Shown here: piece after piece, positions 1 through 4,751 of the stretch | Layout: each line of letters begins with the position of its first letter | Numbering within the stretch: position 1 is the first letter of the stretch | From: an uncultured Micrococcaceae bacterium | GTDB lineage: Bacteria > Actinomycetota > Actinomycetes > Actinomycetales > Micrococcaceae | Direction: 5' to 3' | Length of the DNA: 6,042 nt | Assembly: GCA_937896705.1 (NCBI GenBank) | Contig: CALBOC010000256.1 | Location: forward strand, 1 to 6,042 | Notes under the pieces: generated by a model | The model's database searches: none | What the model saw: the letters and a program-made list of their open reading frames with translations, nothing else | Told to the model about the DNA's origin: nothing | Made by a program: the position numbers and the translations under genes

Positions 1-158
1 GTTTTTCGGGTGAACGCTAACACTTGATGACCTTGACGAATCAGCGCCTGCGAGAGGTTTCTGACATAAACGTTGAGCCCTCCGGCGTCGCCTTGGCCAG
101 GTTGAGCCAAAGGAGAGGTGTGCATAGCCACCATGACGATGGTCAGTTGCTCGGTCAA
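1..158 (-). CDS. mshA: D-inositol-3-phosphate glycosyltransferase MshA, N-terminal fragment (runs off window)
   Basis: This is the N-terminal 52 residues of a GT4/GT-B glycosyltransferase, cut by the window edge. After a first beta strand ([13 protein letters not shown], residues 5-17) comes [15 protein letters not shown] (18-32), the glycine-rich N-terminal loop that is highly characteristic of MshA (family form HTSPL-x-QPG-x-GDAGGMNVYV), then a helix and a second strand ending FTRK. MshA transfers GlcNAc from UDP-GlcNAc to 1L-inositol-1-phosphate in the cytoplasm, the first step of mycothiol synthesis. The frame is open back to a TGA. I chose TTG at 158-156 because it keeps the whole first beta strand and has AAGGA four bases upstream. 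The ATG at 137-135 would cut into that strand. Another GT4 enzyme with the same loop is possible, but MshA fits best. It lies downstream of the tRNA-Leu terminator on the same strand, so it probably has its own promoter. Confidence 0.85.
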   Translation of the reverse strand, partial: MTEQLTIVMVAMHTSPLAQPGQGDAGGLNVYVRNLSQALIRQGHQVLAFTRK

Positions 159-219
159 AACTTCCTTACCGTCTGCAGCCGAGAAAATTTTTAAGCGAAA
201 TGGTCATCTCGTCGAACCT

Positions 220-246
220 ATTATCTACCCACAGTCCAAGAGACAA
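220..246 (-). promoter_or_regulatory. Possible mshA promoter (weak)
   Basis: Between the tRNA terminator and mshA, the minus strand has GATAAT (225-220), preceded after 15 bases by TTGTCT (246-241), which matches four of six TTGACA positions. The spacing is short, so only the -10 part is at all suggestive. It would give a leader of roughly 55 bases before the TTG start. The rest of 159-284 holds no gene that I can support. Confidence 0.25.
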
Positions 247-284
247 ATGCTCCCATACGACAGTGGCAAGATGCAGGACGTGAG

Positions 285-337
285 AAACAAAAATTCGGCT
301 CCCAATCCCTGGTCTGACCTGGGGTTAGAAGCCGAAT
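285..337 (-). terminator. Intrinsic terminator of the tRNA-Leu gene
   Basis: On the minus strand, just 3' of the encoded CCA of the tRNA, ATTCGGCT (337-330) pairs perfectly with AGCCGAAT (300-293). The stem is followed at once by a U-rich tract reading UUUU G UUU (292-285). The 29-base loop contains further short complementary stretches (CCC with GGG, GGT with ACC) that could extend the fold. It should end the tRNA transcript before mshA, making mshA a separate unit. Confidence 0.85.
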
Positions 338-340
338 CCA

Positions 341-429
341 TGGTGCGCGGAGGGGGACTTGAACCCCCACGAGCGATAAAGCTCACAGCGACCTCAACGC
401 TGCGCGTCTACCAATTCCGCCACCCGCGC
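341..429 (-). tRNA. tRNA-Leu, anticodon GAG
   Basis: The minus strand folds as a complete class II tRNA of 89 bases including CCA. The acceptor stem is GCGCGGG with TCCGCGC (one G-U pair), and the D arm contains GGTAGA. The anticodon stem is CAGCG/CGCTG with loop TTGAGGT, so the anticodon is GAG (plus-strand 393-395), which reads CUC and CUU leucine codons. The long variable arm (GAGC/GCTC stem) is typical of tRNA-Leu, and the T arm is GGGGG-TTCAAGT-CCCCC. The discriminator is A, and CCA is encoded at 343-341. The gene stands alone on its strand with an intrinsic terminator directly downstream. I see no clear promoter hexamer pair upstream, only an AT-rich stretch with TATGCT/TATGTT around 473-483 on the minus strand. 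Confidence 0.97.
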
Positions 430-439
430 TGGTGGTGAA

Positions 440-459
440 TTCTCCAACTCAATGGAGAA
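440..459. repeat. 7-base perfect inverted repeat upstream of the tRNA
   Basis: TTCTCCA (440-446) and TGGAGAA (453-459) are perfect reverse complements around a 6-base loop. The repeat sits 10 bases upstream of the mature 5' end of the tRNA, so in the tRNA precursor it would form a hairpin in the 5' leader. Neither side has a T-run, so it is not a canonical terminator. It could equally be a DNA operator in this divergent region. Confidence 0.5.
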
Positions 460-504
460 GGCAACAGCGATAAGCATAACATACTTTTTATCGGTCGCGC
501 ACCA

Positions 505-519
505 TAGTCGGACTAATTT
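505..519 (+). promoter_or_regulatory. Palindrome overlapping a possible -10 element upstream of the M20 peptidase gene
   Basis: TAGTC-G-GACTA (505-515) is a perfect 5+1+5 palindrome, 24 bases before the ATG of the peptidase gene. TAATTT (514-519) fits the actinobacterial TANNNT -10 pattern and overlaps the palindrome's right arm, so a protein bound there would block initiation. No good -35 hexamer is visible 16-18 bases upstream. Both the promoter and the operator role are inferred. Confidence 0.3.
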
Positions 520-539
520 GTGTTCGCTAAGGTGACAGT

Positions 540-1883
540 ATGGCTCAACACTCAGAAACTACTTCAATCGCGCCGGGAACCTTCCGGGAACGAGTCGCTC
601 ACATTACTCGGGATCTCATTCAAATCGATACCACAAACTTCGGAGGCAACGACTCCCGTGGCGAACCAGAAGCCGCCGCGTACTGCGCCAACCTCATGGA
701 AGCCATGGATATGGCACCGGAAATCGTCGAGTCCTCTCCGGGCAGGACCTCGGTGGTAGGCCGCATGCGAGGCTGGGATCCGGATGCGCCGGCACTGGTC
801 CTGCACGGCCACCTGGATGTCGTGCCGGCAGATGCCAGCGAGTGGTCCGTTGACCCCTTTGCCGCAGAGATCATCGATGACGTTATCTACGGTCGGGGCG
901 CAGCAGATATGAAAGGCATGGATGCCATCATGCTCACCGCCTTGGAGTACCTGCATGCCCAAGGTCTGCGCCCACGCCGGGACATCATTTTGGCGTTGTT
1001 TGGCGATGAAGAGGCCGGCGGCGTTTACGGTTCAGACTGGTTAGTTACTCACCGACCGGACCTTTTTGAGGGCGCGACCGATGCCATCTCGGAAGTGGGT
1101 GGCTTCAGTGCAACGGTGGCAGGTAAACGTGCCTACTTCCTCCAGACCGCCGAAAAAGGGATCGCTTGGCTTAACCTATCAGCTACCGGTGCACCTGGTC
1201 ACGGTTCAGCACGACACACCGACAACGCCGTCACCAAAATGGCAGATGCGATTTCGGCAATCGGTCACTACCGGTGGCCCCTGCACTACACGGCCACCAC
1301 ACGACAGCTCATGGAGAAAGTCTCTGAGCTGATGGGCGTCGAATTTGATGAGACCAACCCGGAGCCCCAGCTAGAAGCCATCGGTTCTGCGGTTGCCTTC
1401 GTGGGGTCAACCCTGAGCAACTCTTCAAACCCAACGGGTCTCACCTCGGGGTATAAACACAACGTGATTCCTGGTAAAGCGACAGCGACCGTGGACGCTC
1501 GGCCATTACCCGGCCAGGATGAAGAACTCATCCACACCATTCGTGAATTAGCTGGCCCGGAAGTTGCTGTCAGCTATGAACATGGCCGTCAAGCCATCGA
1601 AGCTCCCCTATCGGGGCCACTGGTTGATTTGATGATCGCTGCGATCGCCCAAGAAGACCCCGAAGCGATTGTTTTACCCTTTATGATGTCTGGCGGCACC
1701 GACAACAATGCGTTGTCCCGACTGGGGATCGCAGGGTACGGCTTTATCCCACTCCAGCTTCCGGCCGATCTGGCATTTCCGGAGCTATTTCATGGCATCG
1801 ACGAGCGGATGCCGATCGATTCATTAGATTTTGGGGTGCGGGCATTACTGCGCATCCTCGAACCGTCAACTGGCACCAACTGA
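540..1883 (+). CDS. M20/M25/M40 family metallopeptidase (Rv2141c/DapE2-like)
   Basis: A 447-residue di-zinc M20 hydrolase, predicted cytoplasmic. The metal and catalytic motifs are intact: HGHLDVVP (89-96; zinc ligand H91, catalytic-helper D93), GRGAADMKG (118-126; bridging D123), DEE (156-158; general base E157, ligand E158), SEVGG (184-188; probable ligand E185) and the C-terminal FHGIDE (H418). PGHGS (219-223) marks the lid/dimerisation domain. Length is normal for the family. The run from HLDVVPA through EWS-x-DPF, the SEVGGFS and AEKGI stretches and the FHG-x-DER end closely resemble mycobacterial Rv2141c. That protein is labelled DapE2, but the substrate of this subgroup is uncertain: it could be a dipeptidase or an acyl-amino-acid hydrolase rather than the lysine-pathway desuccinylase. 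The ATG has AAGGTG 5 bases upstream (529-534). The next gene begins 15 bases after the stop, so the two are probably co-transcribed. Confidence 0.93.
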   Translation: MAQHSETTSIAPGTFRERVAHITRDLIQIDTTNFGGNDSRGEPEAAAYCANLMEAMDMAPEIVESSPGRTSVVGRMRGWDPDAPALVLHGHLDVVPADASEWSVDPFAAEIIDDVIYGRGAADMKGMDAIMLTALEYLHAQGLRPRRDIILALFGDEEAGGVYGSDWLVTHRPDLFEGATDAISEVGGFSATVAGKRAYFLQTAEKGIAWLNLSATGAPGHGSARHTDNAVTKMADAISAIGHYRWPLHYTATTRQLMEKVSELMGVEFDETNPEPQLEAIGSAVAFVGSTLSNSSNPTGLTSGYKHNVIPGKATATVDARPLPGQDEELIHTIRELAGPEVAVSYEHGRQAIEAPLSGPLVDLMIAAIAQEDPEAIVLPFMMSGGTDNNALSRLGIAGYGFIPLQLPADLAFPELFHGIDERMPIDSLDFGVRALLRILEPSTGTN

Positions 1884-1898
1884 AAGGTCTGTACTCTT

Positions 1899-3074
1899 AT
1901 GGGCTTGCCCTTCTCGCGTTACCAACAAGACATCGATGCAGTGCTCACCGATGATGTGTTGAACGGTATTCGAGACCGCGCCGCCGGTTTTGATGAACGC
2001 AACGAATTTCCCCACCAAGACCTCGACGTCCTCAAAGACGCCGGGTATCTTGCCGCGTTAACCCCGGTCGAGGACGGCGGACTGGGCTGGAATTTCGCCG
2101 CTGTGGTGGACGCCCAGAAGAAACTTGCTAGCTACGCTCCCGCCACAGCGCTAGCAGTGAATATGCACTTGATCTGGTCCGGTGTCGCGGCAATCTTCCA
2201 AGCGCACGGCAACCACGACCTCGATTTCATTCTCAAAGATGCGGCTGCCGGGCAAATTTATGCATTCGGGATTTCAGAGGCCGGCAATGATGCCGTGCTG
2301 TTCGATTCCAACACCGTGGCGGAAGAGCAAGCCGATGGCTCAGTGAAGTTCACCGGCACCAAAATTTTCACCACGCTGTCCCCGGTGTGGACTCGACTCG
2401 GCGTGTTCGGCAAAACCCCCGACGGAGCAGAGCTGGTGTACGCCATTGTCGACCGCGACGAGGGCAACACGACAGCCGACGGCTCTCGGTGGGATATGCT
2501 CGGCATGCGCGCGACACAGTCGTTCGTGACGCACCTCGATGGGGCAGTGGTACCAGCCGATCGGGTCATCCGCCGGCTCCCGACCGGACCGAACCAAGAC
2601 CTGCTAACATTTGCGATCTTCGCGTCGTTTTTGACGTTTATCGCCGCGGTCTATGCGGGCATCGGTGACCGCGCCGTGGAGATCGCCGCAGAGAAACTGC
2701 AGCAGCGCAAATCTCAGGTACATGGCACCACACTGTCGCAAGATCCGATTCTGCGGTATAAACACGGCGAAGCGATTCTGCGCCAGATGACTCAGGACCA
2801 GCAGCTCACGGGGCTGGCCGAAGCCATCACAAATCTGACCGACTACGGCGATGAATGGTTCACTCGTCTTGTTGCCAACAAGATCACCGCGATTCGCGTT
2901 GCCAAAGCACAGGTGGATTACGCCTTCGAAGCAGCAGGCGGGGCAGGCTATCACCGCGGCGAAGAGATCGCGCGGTTGTATCGAGACGTGATGGCGGGCG
3001 TCTATCACCCATCAGATGACGAGTCCGCGCACAACACCTTCGCCACGTTCGGGTTGGGTCCGCTGGAGAACTAA
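1899..3074 (+). CDS. Acyl-CoA dehydrogenase-family flavoprotein, catalytic Glu not evident
   Basis: A 391-residue protein with the acyl-CoA dehydrogenase layout. An N-terminal helical domain carries the usual helix-then-GGLGW segment (about residues 42-64). The middle beta domain has GISEAGND (124-131) in place of the common TEPxAGSD flavin/substrate loop, and KFTGTKIFTT about 25 residues later. The C-terminal helical domain includes AAGGAGYHRG (345-354) and LYRDVMAG (360-367). In short-chain enzymes the base is the Glu of a YEGT-like motif just after this point. Here the sequence is VYHPSDDES (368-376), so that Glu is absent at the expected place. A different catalytic residue, or a DszC/SfnB-like flavin monooxygenase role, is possible. 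The substrate cannot be told. The ATG is the only usable start because the peptidase stop codon lies in frame just upstream. The nearest ribosome site, AAAGG (1883-1887), is 11 bases away, suggesting weak or coupled translation. Confidence 0.88.
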   Translation: MGLPFSRYQQDIDAVLTDDVLNGIRDRAAGFDERNEFPHQDLDVLKDAGYLAALTPVEDGGLGWNFAAVVDAQKKLASYAPATALAVNMHLIWSGVAAIFQAHGNHDLDFILKDAAAGQIYAFGISEAGNDAVLFDSNTVAEEQADGSVKFTGTKIFTTLSPVWTRLGVFGKTPDGAELVYAIVDRDEGNTTADGSRWDMLGMRATQSFVTHLDGAVVPADRVIRRLPTGPNQDLLTFAIFASFLTFIAAVYAGIGDRAVEIAAEKLQQRKSQVHGTTLSQDPILRYKHGEAILRQMTQDQQLTGLAEAITNLTDYGDEWFTRLVANKITAIRVAKAQVDYAFEAAGGAGYHRGEEIARLYRDVMAGVYHPSDDESAHNTFATFGLGPLEN

Positions 3075-3080
3075 TCGCAG

Positions 3081-3320
3081 CTAGATCATGACCAGGGTGG
3101 ACTCGACTTTGATGGCTTTGCGACGCAACCAAAAACGTCGGGTTCCACCCCTGTATAACACCGTTCGCTGTAGCTCCCAGTGACCGTATTCGGCGTGTTC
3201 CACGAGCCGTTTTCGAGCCTGAGCTAATGATTCGCCGGGGGCGACAGTGATGACCAAATACTCCCAAGCATGCTTGCGGGTTAGAGAATCAACACGACTT
3301 GCAATCGGTGTCTCTCGCAC
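3081..3320 (-). CDS. DUF5703 family small protein
   Basis: A 79-residue basic protein of unknown function, recognised as DUF5703 by the pattern HAWEYLVITVAPGESL (17-32), then LVEHAEYGHWELQRTVLY (39-56) and TRRFWLRRKAIKV (60-72), which runs almost the full length of the family. The reading frame continues upstream to an ATG at 3560, but that extension overlaps the acidic-protein gene and shows no family likeness. I chose GTG at 3320-3318 because GAGGAGG (3335-3329) lies 8 bases before it, the best Shine-Dalgarno in the window. The last seven residues (ESTLVMI) follow the usual end of the domain. No function is known. No membrane segment or signal peptide is visible. It converges with the dehydrogenase gene and diverges from the acidic-protein gene. 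Confidence 0.85.
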   Translation of the reverse strand: MRETPIASRVDSLTRKHAWEYLVITVAPGESLAQARKRLVEHAEYGHWELQRTVLYRGGTRRFWLRRKAIKVESTLVMI

Positions 3321-3328
3321 TCGTTGGG

Positions 3329-3335
3329 CCTCCTC
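3329..3335 (-). promoter_or_regulatory. Strong ribosome binding site that fixes the DUF5703 start
   Basis: Minus-strand GAGGAGG lies 8 bases upstream of the GTG at 3320. It is close to the full anti-16S complement and decides between this start and the longer ATG (3560) reading. Confidence 0.8.
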
Positions 3336-3450
3336 GCGGCGTCCGACCAAATACAAAACAATGTCATCCACTGTAGTCAGGTTGTGCAAGAATCGGAACG
3401 TACCAACTCGTCCGTTTCGCAGCAGGCCGAGTACCGAGAATCGAGAAGTG

Positions 3451-3479
3451 TGGTCACCTGTGACAAACCAAGATAGCCT
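3451..3479 (+). promoter_or_regulatory. Promoter for a leaderless acidic-protein mRNA
   Basis: TAGCCT (3474-3479) fits the actinobacterial -10 pattern TANNNT, and TGGTCA (3451-3456; four of six matches to TTGACA) sits 17 bases upstream. The -10 ends exactly 7 bases before the ATG at 3487, so transcription would start at or next to the A of the start codon. This agrees with the lack of a Shine-Dalgarno sequence there. Confidence 0.5.
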
Positions 3480-3486
3480 AGAGCCT

Positions 3487-3804
3487 ATGAGCACCGATCC
3501 ACGCGTTTCGTTAGAGGCCCTTGTGTCCGCAATGCAAGAACATCTCGCTGCGGCGACCAATAAACGCGGTGATGACGATCCCGCCCTGGAACATGCGTAT
3601 TACGCCCTGGCCGACGCGTTTGAAGGCTACGAAGACGCCCTTTATGATGCCACCGGTGAAGTCACCCCGCTGGAAGTCTTTGAAGACGAAGACGACGATG
3701 AGGACGACCCTGATTTCGATGACTTCGACGATGATGATGACTATGACGAAATCGACATCGAGGCGGCGGATGAGCTAGATGACGGGAACGACAGCGACGA
3801 TTAA
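3487..3804 (+). CDS. Small, highly acidic conserved actinobacterial protein of unknown function
   Basis: A 105-residue protein in two parts. Residues 1-62 are probably alpha-helical, with a regular pattern ([20 protein letters not shown], then [20 protein letters not shown]) resembling a small conserved actinobacterial protein that databases call hypothetical, or sometimes primosomal, without firm evidence. Residues 63-105 form a tail in which 29 of 43 residues are Asp or Glu, including a run of five Asp (81-85), so it is almost certainly disordered. Such tails can mimic nucleic acid or bind basic proteins or cations; none of this can be shown here. I chose ATG 3487 rather than the upstream ATG at 3247 because the recognisable N-terminus begins here, the extension overlaps the divergent DUF5703 gene, and a -10 element lies 7 bases upstream. 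uppP follows after 59 bases. Confidence 0.82.
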   Translation: MSTDPRVSLEALVSAMQEHLAAATNKRGDDDPALEHAYYALADAFEGYEDALYDATGEVTPLEVFEDEDDDEDDPDFDDFDDDDDYDEIDIEAADELDDGNDSDD

Positions 3805-3821
3805 CAGCTTCAACCAGCTGT
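3804..3821 (+). repeat. Short hairpin after the acidic-protein gene
   Basis: ACAGCT (3804-3809) pairs with AGCTGT (3816-3821) around a 6-base loop, starting at the last base of the stop codon. No T-run follows, so it is at best a weak or processing hairpin. AGCTTCA also occurs twice here as a direct repeat (3806-3812 and 3822-3828). Confidence 0.35.
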
Positions 3822-3850
3822 AGCTTCACAAAACCTGCCCGGGAGTGTCG

Positions 3851-3856
3851 TAGGGT
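3851..3856 (+). promoter_or_regulatory. Possible -10 element for a leaderless uppP mRNA
   Basis: TAGGGT matches TANNNT and ends exactly 7 bases before the GTG of uppP, the same spacing as at the acidic-protein gene. No convincing -35 is present: TTCACA at 3825-3830 is 20 bases away, too far. The alternative is that AGGG (3852-3855) works as a weak ribosome site on a transcript from upstream. Confidence 0.35.
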
Positions 3857-3863
3857 TGACCAG

Positions 3864-4697
3864 GTGAACTGGATTGAAGCGATCATCCTTGGCATCGTCC
3901 AAGGACTAACGGAGTTTTTGCCGATCTCATCTTCGGCCCACTTACGCGTCGTCGGCGAATTTTTGCCCGGTGCAGCCGATCCCGGCGCGGCCTTCACTGC
4001 CATCACGCAAATCGGTACCGAGTTGGCTGTGTTGTTGTACTTCTGGCGGGACATCACTCGGATTATCAGCCAGTGGTGCAGGGCCATCGTTGGCAAGGTG
4101 CCGCACTCCGATCCGGACGTGCGGATAGGGTGGCTGATCATCATTGGCTCCATCCCCATCGCAGTGCTGGGATTGCTCTTCGAAGACTATATCGATACGA
4201 CCTTCCGTTCGCTGTGGTTAGTTGCCACGATGCTGATCATTTTCGGAGTCATCCTAGCGATGGCTGATACTTGGGGCCGCCAAATCAAACCCATCTCGCG
4301 GCTGTCCTGGCGCGACGGTATTCTCTATGGTTTGGCACAGGCTCTTGCCCTTATCCCGGGGGTCTCACGTTCCGGCGGTACCATCACCATGGGCCTGGCA
4401 CTGGGTTATACCCGAAAAGCCGCAGCTCGCTACGCTTTCCTGTTGGCCGTGCCGGCCGTGTTCGCCTCCGGTTTCTATAAGCTGGCCCAATCGATTGCGG
4501 AACCGGACCCGAACGCCGCATATGGGATGGGGGAGACCCTGGTCGCCACGATCGTCGCGTTTGTGATTGGTTATGCCGTCATCGCCTGGTTGATGCGTTT
4601 CATCACCAACAACTCGTTCAAAATCTTTGTCTGGTACCGCATCCTGCTCGGTGCGGCCCTATACATCTTGCTCGGCCTCGGGGTCATTAACGCCTAA
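3864..4697 (+). CDS. uppP: Undecaprenyl-diphosphatase UppP (BacA type)
   Basis: A 277-residue integral membrane phosphatase, typical in length. It removes a phosphate from undecaprenyl diphosphate at the outer face of the membrane, recycling the carrier for peptidoglycan and other wall polymers; overexpression of the family gives bacitracin resistance. Both signature motifs are complete: [14 protein letters not shown] (13-26; catalytic-site E17, S22-S24, H26) and PGVSRSGGT (165-173; S168 and R169, matching the essential Ser-Arg of E. coli UppP). Clear hydrophobic segments lie near residues 45-60, 88-106, 115-134, 187-205, 225-247 and 255-275. The GTG start gives the canonical MNWIEAI N-terminus with no strong ribosome site. 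The gene ends in two in-frame stops, TAA and TAG (4695-4700). mshC follows after a 54-base gap and may be partly co-transcribed. Confidence 0.97.
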   Translation: MNWIEAIILGIVQGLTEFLPISSSAHLRVVGEFLPGAADPGAAFTAITQIGTELAVLLYFWRDITRIISQWCRAIVGKVPHSDPDVRIGWLIIIGSIPIAVLGLLFEDYIDTTFRSLWLVATMLIIFGVILAMADTWGRQIKPISRLSWRDGILYGLAQALALIPGVSRSGGTITMGLALGYTRKAAARYAFLLAVPAVFASGFYKLAQSIAEPDPNAAYGMGETLVATIVAFVIGYAVIAWLMRFITNNSFKIFVWYRILLGAALYILLGLGVINA

Positions 4698-4741
4698 TAG
4701 GCTGCTGACCCGTCGGATTATTATGTTATTCAACGGAACTT

Positions 4742-4747
4742 GAGAGG
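4742..4747 (+). promoter_or_regulatory. Ribosome binding site deciding the mshC start
   Basis: GAGAGG lies 4 bases before ATG 4752. It overlaps an upstream in-frame TTG (4740), which would place the binding site inside the coding sequence. An AT-rich TATGTT (4722-4727) just upstream could be a -10 element, but no -35 partner is visible. Confidence 0.6.
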
Positions 4748-4751
4748 TTTC

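Noticed and set aside
118..438. Plus-strand open frame of 106 residues
   Set aside because: It runs antisense across the tRNA-Leu gene, its terminator and the 5' end of mshA. It shows no family likeness and ends in the tRNA acceptor arm.
564..962. Minus-strand open frame of 132 residues inside the M20 peptidase gene
   Set aside because: It is antisense to the metal-binding motifs of the peptidase, and its protein sequence resembles nothing known.
2604..3008. Minus-strand open frame of 134 residues inside the dehydrogenase gene
   Set aside because: It is a shadow of a well-supported plus-strand gene, with no recognisable domain and no ribosome site noted.
3321..3560. N-terminal extension of DUF5703 to ATG 3560
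   Set aside because: The extension overlaps the acidic-protein gene, has no family similarity, and a strong ribosome site supports GTG 3320 instead.
3670..3760. GAN-rich low-complexity stretch as a DNA repeat array
   Set aside because: It has no fixed unit or spacer. The pattern is explained by Asp/Glu codons in an open frame.
3804..3828. Intrinsic terminator after the acidic-protein gene
   Set aside because: The stem is only six base pairs and no T-run follows, so it is listed only as a weak hairpin.
3662..4159. Minus-strand open frame of 165 residues
   Set aside because: It is antisense to the acidic tail and the first part of uppP. Its Arg/His-rich end is just the complement of the GAN-codon repeats.
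3864..4697. UppP as the missing phosphatase of mycothiol synthesis (the step between MshA and MshB)
   Set aside because: The motifs are those of the membrane undecaprenyl-diphosphatase. Proximity to mshC alone does not support a soluble sugar-phosphate substrate.
4740..4751. TTG at 4740 as the mshC start
   Set aside because: It would place the GAGAGG ribosome site inside the coding region. MshC proteins characteristically begin near M-x-SW, as at 4752.
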